DNA of 12,773 nt, from positions 819,977 through 832,749 of the forward strand of contig NW_003135334.1 in the NCBI RefSeq assembly GCF_000003605.2, read 5' to 3'. The DNA comes from Saccoglossus kowalevskii. Taxonomy: Eukaryota; Hemichordata; Enteropneusta; Harrimaniidae. Shown here piece after piece: positions 1 to 7,830 of the stretch. Under the pieces are notes generated by a model that was not told the DNA's origin, ran no database searches, and worked only from the letters and a program-made list of their open reading frames with translations. The position numbers were made by a program, and so were the translations under genes. Within the stretch, counting starts at the first letter, position 1. Each line of letters starts with the position of its first letter.

Positions 1-490
1 CAATGCCGCAATATATTTTGGGATCAAGCAAGAATAATAAGATGATAAAGGAAACAGTGATATTTCATTTAATATAAAGTGCAACTGCATGAAACTATTT
101 TCATAATTTAAATCTAAAGATAGGATCATTGTTAGCGGAAATAATAAAATCCGAAAATGTCAAGCATGATTGAGAATAATATGAAAGGATGTGAAAACAT
201 TGAATATACTGCTCTTTGCAATATACATGTACAAAGCTCATACTTGACAAGATTTACCAAATATCTACAATTCAGTTAATAAAAAAAACTATGTAAATTT
301 GTAATAATTATTTTTTTGAGCAATCATTTTACGTTAATTTTCCTGACAAAAAGTTGATGAAGATAATTTCATCAATGCTTCAATCTATCCGCAGATTAAC
401 CGATTTTAAGGTGAAACAGTCCCAAAATGGGAACATGTTTATTTAATGCACTGATCCGATAAAGGTAATATGATAGAAGTTCAATTTAAG
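1..490. other. AT-rich non-coding stretch, nothing recognised
   Basis: No open frame of note and no repeat structure was found. It contains A/T tracts around 280-317 and one ACATGTA word at 225-231. It looks like ordinary intergenic or intronic DNA. Confidence 0.6.
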
Positions 491-690
491 GGTAACAGAG
501 AGCAATGATCTCCCAGCATTATGAACCAATAAAGCTGCTGTCAGAGCACTTGATTTTGACATTGAAATATATACAACCCTTCATTAACAACACAGTCAAA
601 CCCTGAAATATATACAACCCTTCATTAACAACACAGTCAAACCCTTAATTTCAGCATTCTCAATGTGTTTGTCAGATGGACAGTAGGTAC
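491..690 (+). repeat. Diverged duplicated segment, copy 1
   Basis: This segment is a diverged direct copy of the sequence at 782-898. Shared blocks in the same order are GAGNGCAATGATCTC, GCTGCTGTCAGAGCAC, TGATTTTGACATTGAAAT, AATTTCAGCATTC and a GTCAGAT block. Copy 1 differs mainly by about 82 extra bases, which are the two 41-bp units at 563-645. The copies are about 290 bp apart. It may be an old local tandem duplication or two members of a dispersed repeat family. No coding meaning was seen. Confidence 0.8.
563..645 (+). repeat. Perfect 41-bp tandem duplication (2 copies)
   Basis: Two identical 41-bp units lie head to tail, starting at 563 and 604. Each begins TGAAATATATACAACCC and ends GTCAAACCC. 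No mismatch was seen between the copies, so the duplication is recent compared with the diverged segment that hosts it. The corresponding place in copy 2 (around 854-857) has no such sequence. Confidence 0.95.
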
Positions 691-781
691 ATGTATGATT
701 TTAAATAAAATATGAAATAATGGTTTTGATGAAGTGATAACACTTTTTAATTGTAATGTAGAAATATATAATATGCCTGGG

Positions 782-898
782 GGGTAAGAGAGTGCAATGA
801 TCTCTCAGAAATCAATGCTGCTGCTGTCAGAGCACCTGATTTTGACATTGAAATGTATAATTTCAGCATTCCCAAATGTTTGGTCAGATTAGTACCTG
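782..898 (+). repeat. Diverged duplicated segment, copy 2
   Basis: This is the second copy of the segment at 491-690, lacking the 82-bp insertion. It reads directly from TTGACATTGAAATGTAT into AATTTCAGCATTCCC. It therefore probably represents the uninterrupted form. Short overlapping open frames on both strands here have no recognisable product and are treated as chance. Confidence 0.8.
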
Positions 899-1067
899 AA
901 ATCAGAAATTTATTATTTGTCCAAGGCAAGGGATTGACACGTTTTAAAGTAACCTACAATTTTATCACCTACAACATAGCGAGTAAAATATACGATAGTC
1001 CAATAAGTTATTCAAAAAGATTGAGAAAAACGCTGAATACTAAGCAACGGCCCACATATAACAACAC
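899..1067. other. Non-coding, nothing recognised
   Basis: No repeat or gene signal was recognised between the duplicated segment and the palindrome at 1068. Confidence 0.5.
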
Positions 1068-1083
1068 GGTTACCATGGTAACC
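1068..1083. promoter_or_regulatory. Perfect 16-bp palindrome matching an RFX X-box
   Basis: GGTTACCATGGTAACC is a perfect 16-bp palindrome. Its central 14 bases, GTTACCATGGTAAC, match the RFX-family X-box consensus GTHNYYATRRNAAC at every position. RFX winged-helix factors bind this type of site as dimers in animals, notably at ciliary gene promoters. Whether this copy is bound or drives a nearby gene cannot be seen. No convincing first exon lies directly beside it. Confidence 0.6.
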
Positions 1084-1150
1084 AATATTTTTTGTTTCTT
1101 TTTTTTATAGAAGAACTTGATGGGATATTGGGATGGATTAATTGAATTTC

Positions 1151-1208
1151 TGTGTAGTTACCCTTGATATGCCCGCACTACACAGGACAAGTAGTCTTGC
1201 ATACTACT
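1151..1208 (+). other. Two adjacent hairpins with interchangeable arms
   Basis: TGTGTAGT (1151-1158) is the exact inverse of ACTACACA (1177-1184). Directly downstream, AGTAGT (1190-1195) is the exact inverse of ACTACT (1203-1208) with a 7-base loop. Because both stems share the GTAGT/ACTAC core, the arms could also pair crosswise. The following GAGTAAATAAAG resembles the short A-rich tails found after hairpins at some LINE/SINE 3' ends, so a truncated retroelement end is possible. No coding part of such an element is visible. Confidence 0.4.
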
Positions 1209-2067
1209 AATGAGTAAATAAAGTTAAGAGAGAGCAACAGTGGTGAACTATACACCATGATGATCGCAATGATCATGAATTGACATGAGTTTGCATTTCG
1301 AGAAATGTTTATGAACAAAAATGGTGAAGATTTGTTTCCGGTTGATTATTCTAGCGCCTATGAGTGGTCAAAACAAGATTGACTGACACATGCTCCGAAT
1401 TTTATGTCCTCGCAAAGTATATAAGTTTGCAAGTATGATTTCAATGAGATCTTTATTGTATAATATCACCAAGCCTGGTTATGAAAGTTATGTTCTGTTA
1501 TAACATAGTAACAGACTGTTAGGTGGGGGTGGGGTGATGGCAGAAAGATCAAAATATCACGGTAGATACGGCCGTGCACAATACAAAAGACAACTAATCC
1601 AATGCACAGTGCCATATGGCAAAAATAAACTGAACCAGCGGATTATTAATTACAAAACGGTCACGGTCATTGAAGTGGAATTGCATCTATCAAGTTCAAA
1701 CACCCAAACAAAATGCTACCATAAGTGTGAGGACAATTAAAATCTGGAATTGACAAATAAATATAGCGTGCAGGATTTTATAGACACAGACTAGGAGCAC
1801 TATTCTTACTTTACAATATATTCTGAAGTGATACATAGTGGAACATGCGAATCACACGATAACTCATAAAAACAAGAAAATAAATTATGTTTATATTATA
1901 TTGTTATTTTTTGTATCCTGGTGGCAATATCGCATAAGGAAGCTACAACCAGATGGGTGAGATGCACTAGAATCAAAGATAAAGCAAACCAGCATTGTTT
2001 GCTACATATTGTGAGGTGGATACAAAGAATCTTAAACACAGAAGCCAGGAAAGTGCTAGCATATGGG
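1209..2067. other. Non-coding stretch with a G-rich patch and small inverted repeat
   Basis: It contains ATGATC-GCAAT-GATCAT (about 1261-1277), a short perfect hairpin, and a G-rich patch at 1521-1535 (GGTGGGGGTGGGG). A 68-codon open frame at 1534-1740 has no recognisable domain and no splice context and is treated as chance. Nothing else was recognised. Confidence 0.5.
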
Positions 2068-2098
2068 GCCAACTGTTTGTAACATTCCCATCTTCCGG
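2068..2098 (+). repeat. Degenerate leader of the 16-bp minisatellite
   Basis: This starts with GCCAACTGTT and has a length close to two 16-bp units, but the rest has decayed. It looks like an eroded edge of the array that follows. Confidence 0.6.
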
Positions 2099-2226
2099 CC
2101 AACTGTTCTTTCAGCCAACTGTTCATCCAGCCAACTGTTCATCCAGCCAACTGTTCATTCAGCCAACTGTTCATTTAGCCAACTATTCAGTCAGTCAACT
2201 ATTCAGTCAGCCAACTGTTCAGTCAG
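2099..2226 (+). repeat. 16-bp minisatellite, 8 units
   Basis: Eight consecutive 16-bp units of consensus CCAACTGTTCATYCAG start at 2099, 2115, 2131, 2147, 2163, 2179, 2195 and 2211, with no length change. Units 2 and 3 are identical. The last three carry AGTCAG instead of ATCCAG at the end, so variants are grouped along the array. As 16 is not a multiple of three and the unit lacks stops in these frames, several frames stay open and give repetitive peptides (QPTVH, ANCSS, SQLF). These are by-products of the repeat. Each unit contains CAACTG, a Myb-type core, of uncertain meaning. Confidence 0.97.
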
Positions 2227-2755
2227 CAGTATTAAAATGAACTGTGTATTGGTGAAATAGAAATCGTGCATAGTAAAACACGTTACATATCAGTTATTAA
2301 ATATACATGTACAACTAAAAGCCTCAAATGCTAGATTATATCATATACATATAGTGTGTGAAATCCATAAAAGGAAAATTTAAGCCTTGCCCTTACTCAT
2401 GTATACATAGATACAGGTGTGCATACACAGGAGACAAAATAAAGTCCTTGATTGCATTTTTATAACTACTGAAACATTGGCTATATAAATATCATAATCT
2501 ATGGACAGGGTACATTTCCAGCGATTGCTATACTTAGTTAAGAATGCAAATTTATATATTTATTAAGTGCTTCAGACACTAACCTTATAAATAATTTTTG
2601 CAAATTATAAAAGTAAGTATATTTCATTTTTAATGTTATTGTATTAGGTGAGCATACTGTTGTATTACTTTGATATGAAGATGTTTCAATAAATTACTGT
2701 GTTCAATGACAATCATTAAACATATAGCTTATTCATAGACGTATGAAAAATATAA
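2227..2755. other. AT-rich non-coding stretch
   Basis: No gene was recognised. It holds one ACATGTA word (2305-2311) and one isolated ATGCAAAT octamer at 2544-2551. Confidence 0.5.
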
Positions 2756-2769
2756 ATCGCCATGGCAAC
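2756..2769 (+). promoter_or_regulatory. X-box-like site (RFX)
   Basis: ATCGCCATGGCAAC fits the relaxed X-box consensus RYYNYYATRRNRAC at all positions and differs from the strict form only in its first base. The right half CATGGCAAC is ideal. It is weaker than the sites at 1068 and 6701 because it is not a full palindrome. Confidence 0.35.
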
Positions 2770-2943
2770 AAATCATTTTTGAATAAATTGATATTACCTC
2801 CACATAATGCATGTACGTTCTGAGTATCTATGTTATAATATTAATATTGAAAGCATATAGTTATTGAAGCAGTACTGATAACCACCAAACATACTTGGTG
2901 AGGTCAAGAAAAAAAATATATTTGTGTTTCAGATAACGCCACC

Positions 2944-3022
2944 ACCCACCCACCCATATTTTTGGTGAAACACAAACTTATTTTATGCAAATTATTTATT
3001 TTTATGCAAATTAGCCATATTC
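2944..3022 (+). repeat. Twin-octamer module, copy A
   Basis: In order it has a C-rich ACCC block, CCATATTTTTGG (2954-2965), CTTATTTT, an ATGCAAAT octamer at 2985-2992, a second ATGCAAAT at 3004-3011 and TTAGCCAT. The same blocks in the same order occur at 7744-7830. ATGCAAAT is the classical POU/Oct-factor site. It may be a short dispersed repeat family or a duplicated regulatory module. No TIRs or target-site duplications were identified. Confidence 0.6.
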
Positions 3023-4577
3023 TACTCACAAATATGAGTTTGTTTTTTTGTTTCTTTCGAGAAAGTAGATGGCCAGAAGATGACCAAGGAAATCTATTAT
3101 AAATCGTTCCTTCTTAATCTTAAGTTAGTAATAAATGCATGATTAAGACCATTTGGGAGAAAAAAAATTAAATAACTATAAAAAAAAATGTTAGCTGGAA
3201 ACTGGAAACACAGAATTTTTTCCCCTTGGCCTGAATATGAAAGCATATGCTGGCTGGCAGAGATTTGAAAGTGTTTAAAAAGCAACTACCTCTTGTCAAC
3301 CAAGTTGCTACAAAGGTATTACAACCACATGCAAGCAATCCGCAATCCGAATCAACAATGAACTTCAAAATTCACATTAAAAAATTCTGGAAAAAAACAA
3401 ACGCTTTTCTGATAAAATCTGAAGCAGGAAGTTTGCATGCTCTAGAAGAATAGACAAAAAGACTGAATTGAAATTCAGATCATGTTCCTGACAGTAATTA
3501 ATAGGTAGATTAAATCGGAGGGGTTTTTGAACTTGACAAATAACAATCGTACCTTGACTGATTAATCTGTCAACGAAATACGTGAAATTCATCCAACATG
3601 TGGTGAAACATTACTTTAACATCTGACCTCATACATAGCCTAGACACATATTCAGAAGAGTGAGATCTGTTACATATGCCTAGAATTTGATTGTATATTT
3701 TAATAATCTAAAAATTTATTATAATATGTCTGAAATTAGAGCAGAAAGAAACATGTCTGTATTGTTGTTTCTGTATTTTCTAAAGTTTTATTTGAAACTT
3801 TAGAACTTTTTTTTGAGAACTCTAAAGAGTTTGTATAAAAACAAAAATGAGTAATTTTCAAAAAAAAATATGAATACCTGAAAAACATACCGTAGATGGC
3901 AGGATATTAGTTTGCGTACGATTAACAAATATTTCACTATTCCTGTAAATCTGTATGAAGAATATAAACATAATTCATATAAAGAAAGAAATTGTTTTCC
4001 AAAAAAAATTATGGATGTAGAAACCAATGACCTGACATAGAGTAAGACCTAAACTTGCTCACCCAGGCCATAGTTTGACCTAATTTATCTTTTAACTTTC
4101 ATTTCTACTCAATTTTAGCACTGCTTTTGAGATGTCTAATGGGAGAGTGCACCTTTGCTGGTGAAATAGCAGTTATAAATGTAACAAGATGGACACGATA
4201 CAAGTTCAATGACGATCACCAAATATAGGGGATTTATAAACATCTGAAAACATGGTTTTCTATGCCAGACTATGAATATTGCCATGGTGATTGATTGATT
4301 TATTCCACTTCCCAAAATCTCCATATACAATAAAAAGATGATTTTTCTATCATTGCGAGACTTTCACATTTGTTGAATCCCATGCGATGCTTTGACACCA
4401 TTACGATACTATTAAATTTGCTTGTCCTGTTTTTATATTCGATTTCGTGTGTAACGCGAGATTTCGCATTGAACAGAAAATTTACCGATACAAACAAACT
4501 ACAGCAAAAACGATTTATGTTAATTGTGTCAATGTCTCAAAAACATTACTAATTATGAATGTCAAATACATGTAAGT
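3023..4577. other. Long AT-rich non-coding stretch with weak motif matches
   Basis: No recognisable gene. Short open frames on both strands (e.g. 3247-3453 plus) lack domains and splice context. At 4278-4291, ATTGCCATGGTGAT matches the relaxed X-box consensus except for its last base. A-runs and T-runs are frequent. Confidence 0.5.
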
Positions 4578-4585
4578 GAAGGTAT

Positions 4586-4597
4586 GGGGGGGGGGGG
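4586..4597 (+). repeat. G homopolymer (12 G)
   Basis: Twelve consecutive G bases in an otherwise AT-rich region. Such runs are prone to slippage and sequencing error, so the exact length is uncertain. Confidence 0.9.
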
Positions 4598-4620
4598 TAA
4601 TGTTGGATCATGGGTACTAT

Positions 4621-4634
4621 ATTGTCATGGTTAC
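4621..4634 (+). promoter_or_regulatory. Imperfect X-box-like site
   Basis: ATTGTCATGGTTAC matches RYYNYYATRRNRAC at all but one position. It is listed because it belongs to the group of such sites in the window. On its own it would not be convincing. Confidence 0.2.
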
Positions 4635-4691
4635 ATTGAACTGATTTTTTCATGCAGCACATTTTGAGAACACATAAAAATAAGTAAATTG

Positions 4692-4830
4692 TACTCCCTA
4701 AGGTTAGTTGTGTTAAAGAGTCTATCAAATAAGATTTACTTTTAGGTTAGTTGTGTTTGGTGTGCATCAAACAATATGTTCCCCCCTTTGGATAGTTATG
4801 TTTGGTGCCCAAAGCACAATTTGTACTCAG
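4692..4830 (+). repeat. Decayed tandem repeat, three units of about 44 bp
   Basis: GGTTAGTTGTGTT occurs at 4702 and 4745, and GGATAGTTATGTT at 4790, giving spacings of 43 and 45. Units two and three also share TTTGGTG followed by similar GC-containing words, and TTGTACTC recurs at the outer edges. The array is diverged, therefore old. A 61-codon open frame at 4753-4938 overlaps it and is most likely chance. Confidence 0.65.
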
Positions 4831-5756
4831 CAAGAATTCCAGTTTGTGCAAATAATAAATGGTTTGGACATTAAGCGGCAAAATCAGTCAGGGTTGGAAA
4901 CTCAACTCGAGAGAATCTTAACTGAATTTAAGACTTAAGTTACTTCACATACACTTTCATTACATTACAGGAGACAAGGGGCAATTTTTTCCCCATTATA
5001 TTTCAACAATTTACAGTGTGCTAAGGAGTTGAAGATCCACTTAGAGAATAGAAAAGTCTGGTATGGCACCCATATAGTATATGAAAGAAAAGCTGCAATC
5101 TGATAGTGGATTCAAAGTAATCATCAATAAATTTGATTTGTCAGTGTTACAATCAATATAGACAGCTCATGGTTGCAATATTTACTTTAAATTGATTCAT
5201 TTTGTAGCTTGTATTGGCCGCCATTTACATGTATGATGCCAAGATAACTGGCATCCAGTAATGACAGCTGCAGCTACTTTAGTGTCCCCTACAACCAAAT
5301 TGTAAATCACAAATGGATAGAAGATTGCAATCGCACACTGCCTGAGTGGACAGGCTGTGGTGTAATTATGGATGATCCAGTGCTATATAGGTGAAAGTAA
5401 AAACATGTATGCCCAAGACAACATAGCTTAATGAAAGCTGCATGGACTAGGGTAAGATATGCAGATACAAAGAATGCACAATCAATTATTTCAAAGGATC
5501 ATTATTATGATGGCACCATAATACTATACTATATATTGTTACAATCATAGTCACAGTTTGAGGTGTGAATTGTCTATTTTCCCTGAATAACATTTCACAT
5601 TTTTTTTTTTTACTATTTTTAGTGTTATATGTTACAGATTCAAAACTGTTTTTGTTTCCAGTAGCTTAAATTTACAAAATTGAAATGCAATATCAATGCT
5701 AAATTAGAAATGTAAACAATATAAGGCAGGTTATAGGTAATATGTAAAGGACAATA
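4831..5756. other. Non-coding stretch with a YY1/CCAAT-like patch
   Basis: Apart from the motif pair at 5213-5226, two ACATGTA words (5227-5233, 5403-5409) and a T12 run at 5600-5611, nothing was recognised. No credible exon was found. Confidence 0.5.
5213..5226 (-). promoter_or_regulatory. YY1-like core next to an inverted CCAAT box
   Basis: Read on the minus strand this is AAATGGCGGCCAAT: an ATGGCGGC core, as seen in YY1 sites at animal 5' ends, followed at once by CCAAT. On that strand ATGGCGGCC opens a short frame of about 23 codons before a stop, so it could be a minus-strand promoter or start region, but no downstream exon was found. The match is short and may be chance. Confidence 0.25.
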
Positions 5757-6299
5757 TAACAATGTGAACAGGGCTAAAAAAACACACACAATTCTGATAC
5801 CTATTACAAGTGTGAACCGGACTAACATATGTTGATACCAAATTACAAATGTGAACAGGGCTAATAAACAATGCTGATACCAAATTACAAGTGTGTACAG
5901 AGCTAACATAACAATGTTGATGCCAAATCACAAATGTGAACAGGGCTAAAATAAAGATGCTGATACCAAATTAAAAGTGTGAACAGGACTAACACAACAA
6001 TGTTGATGCCAAATTAAAAGCGTGAACAGGGCTAAAATAAAGATGCTGATACCGAATTAAAAGTGTGAACAGGGCTAACATAACAATGTTGATGCCAAAT
6101 TAAAAGCATGAACAGGGCTAAAATAAAGATGCTGATACCGAATTAAAAGTGTGAACAGGGCTAACATAACAATATTGATGCCAAATTAAAAGCGTGAACA
6201 GGGCTAAAATAAAGATGCTGATACCGAATTAAAAGTGTAAACAGGGCTAACATAACAATGTTGATGCCAAATTAAAAGCGTAAACAGGGCTAATAAACA
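5757..6299 (+). repeat. 43-bp tandem array with 86-bp A/B higher-order unit
   Basis: The word GGGCTAA and its variants recurs at 5771, 5819, 5858, 5900, 5943, 5986, 6029, 6072, 6115, 6158, 6201, 6244 and 6287. The spacing is exactly 43 bp from 5900 onward and 48, 39 and 42 bp at the left edge. Monomers alternate strictly. Type A carries GTTGATGCC and ends CTAAAATAAAGAT; type B carries GCTGATACC and ends CTAACATAACAAT. This gives an 86-bp dimer. Left-hand units have TTACAA where later ones have TTAAAA, so the left edge is older and the right part homogenised. Minus-strand open frames at 5640-5931 with recurring VIWYQH or CNLVS words are shadows of the repeat. Confidence 0.97.
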
Positions 6300-6700
6300 A
6301 ATGTGAATGTAGCTACTGTAACTAATTTGATCTGAAATAACCAATAAGAAGCAGCTCTTAAATATACAAATTAGAGCTGAATTGTCACAGTGTGTCTTTG
6401 CACTGATTCATGCATCAATCAATTTGACAACTTCAATGTCAAGGAATGTACTTCATTAAGAGTTGATGAAACAAACTTGAGTGGCAGTTGAGTCATCACG
6501 CTGGCTCCACACAAATCATTATTAATAGTGACTGGGTATAATTGTATTGCCAACACTAAATTACAAGTTTATATTATTTCATCAATGACAAAACAGATTC
6601 TACGAACAGATTCAGTTGTTCGGCATTCCCCAGCCTATGCATACATTACATTTTTTTAAAAAACTTTACTATTTATACCATTTAGTTGTTTGAGATAGAG
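6300..6700. other. Non-coding stretch, nothing recognised
   Basis: No open frame, repeat or strong motif was recognised between the satellite-like array and the X-box at 6701. Confidence 0.5.
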
Positions 6701-6714
6701 GTTGCTATAGCAAC
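6701..6714. promoter_or_regulatory. Perfect 14-bp palindromic RFX X-box
   Basis: GTTGCTATAGCAAC is a perfect palindrome and matches GTHNYYATRRNAAC at every position. It is the second ideal X-box in the window. It ends 10 bases before the TA flank of the foldback element at 6725, so it is outside the element rather than carried by it. Confidence 0.5.
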
Positions 6715-6724
6715 AGAATTTACT

Positions 6725-6928
6725 TACTGTAAAAAGATTAATTATTCACTGGGTTTTAATTTTGCTTATTTCGCTGACTGGAAATGCGCTAAATTTAAAC
6801 CCAGTGAATATGTTAAATTTAGCATAGAACACATTATCTAAATGATAAAACCGTGAATTTAAAACCTACTGAATATGCCTGAAATGGTAAATCAGCAAAA
6901 CCCAGTGAATATTAGTCATTTTACTGTA
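6725..6928. mobile_element. MITE-like foldback element with TA flanks
   Basis: The left end, CTGTAAAAAGATTAATTATT (from 6727), and the inverse of the right end, CAGTAAAATGACTAATATT (ending 6926), continue into a shared TTCACTGGGTTTT. They form imperfect terminal inverted repeats of about 32 bp with three mismatches and one gap. Both ends are directly flanked by TA (6725-6726 and 6927-6928), the target duplication typical of Tc1/mariner insertions. The core is about 200 bp, AT-rich and has no transposase frame, so any movement would depend on an enzyme supplied elsewhere. Inside, AAACCCAGTGAATAT recurs at 6797 and, altered, at 6862, so the terminal motif is partly repeated internally. It may alternatively be a foldback unit of another class. 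Confidence 0.7.
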
Positions 6929-7743
6929 TACATTTGTTTACAAGTTCTTAGAATAAGAAAGTAGATAACTGACGCAACTGATTGGATTCTCAATTTTGTA
7001 TTGACTAGACGCAGTTGATAACGAAGTGACTTTGACAATGACTGAACATTTCATGTATGCAGCATCTTATTTATATAGAAGTAGATCTACATTGAATGCC
7101 ATTATGACACGATCCATAAACTCAACCAAGCAAAGAATTTTTATTTAAATATTTAGTACTAAATCACCTTTGCACGATTACAGATTTGAAACCATCAGTT
7201 CTTGGAGAAGGCTGACACAAGAGAAGCGAGGTAATCATTCCAAGACAGAAGCAGCTAGGACACACAAGTGGCATTTCCTATATAGCTGTAATCTGATACT
7301 ACCAGATTCTCAAGTTTAAAAACTTATGTTGGGTGGTCCAGGCAACATGTACTGTAACTTATGTAGTTGGGAGTAAAAGCAGTGATAAAGACGACAAAGT
7401 AAATGTTTGATGTACCTTGCATTTCCGATTAGAAGCTGAATTCACACGAGACAACATTGTATTTCAAAAGTAAGATTTCTTTAACAAAGATAGTTAGCAG
7501 CAGCAACTGTGCTGGGACATATTGTATTTTCATTTCTACAGTTTCAGCTCTTAAGATGCAGTAGAACAATGTCTGTATTTATTCTATTAGAAGCTCACCT
7601 GTAATATAGGTGCACATGAACCAAAAAATTGCATTTATTATATACTGAATCATTTACATATGAACAACTTATTTTAAACATTGTCATTTATTTAATAAGC
7701 ACAGGCTATTAAATTAATGTCAAATAAAATAAATCATGTGTAA
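6929..7743. other. Non-coding stretch with a short palindrome
   Basis: ATTTAGTACTAAAT at 7151-7164 is a perfect 14-bp palindrome, and CACCT-AGGTG flank a 7-base loop near 7597-7613. CTGATTGG occurs around 6978-6986. An ACATGTA word lies at 7345-7351. No gene was recognised. Confidence 0.5.
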
Positions 7744-7830
7744 CCCTACCCATCCATATTTTGGGATAAAGTGAGAAGTTTATTTTATGCAAATGAACCT
7801 GAAATTATTTATGCAAATTAGCTATGGTCA
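7744..7830 (+). repeat. Twin-octamer module, copy B
   Basis: This shares with 2944-3022 the order ACCC-rich block, CCATATTTTGG (7754-7764), TTTATTTTATGCAAAT (octamer 7787-7794), a spacer, ATTATTTATGCAAATTAGC (octamer 7811-7818) and TAT. The octamers are 24 bases apart here and 19 in copy A. Conservation is highest across the octamers and the CC(A/T)GG-like block, with the spacers more changed. Confidence 0.6.

Noticed and set aside
1534-1740. 68-codon basic open frame
   Set aside because: No domain, no splice context and no compositional change at its borders.
1995-2260. Overlapping plus-strand open frames with Gln/Ser/Val-rich repetitive peptides
   Set aside because: They are two frames through the 16-bp minisatellite, whose unit contains no stop in those frames. 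There is no start context or splice support.
3050-3066. TTCGAGAA and other TTC-NN-GAA pairs (also near 3385 and 10414) as heat-shock elements
   Set aside because: Only two-subsite matches, which are frequent by chance in AT-rich DNA. No three-subsite element was found.
3622-4081. Several TGACCT half-sites for nuclear receptors
   Set aside because: They are isolated half-sites without consistent spacing or partner.
5640-5931. Minus-strand open frames with repeated hydrophobic VIWYQH and CNLVS words
   Set aside because: They are readings of the 43-bp array in two frames at once. The irregular left-edge spacings (48, 39, 42) do not preserve a frame.
5757-6299. Regularly spaced repeats resembling a CRISPR array
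   Set aside because: The whole 43-bp unit is repeated and alternates between two types. There are no unique spacers and no cas genes, and the genome looks animal.
6978-7020. GACGCAACTG and GACGCAGTTG words as a possible inverted repeat
   Set aside because: The shared GACGCA is direct while CAACTG/CAGTTG is inverted, so no consistent fold results.
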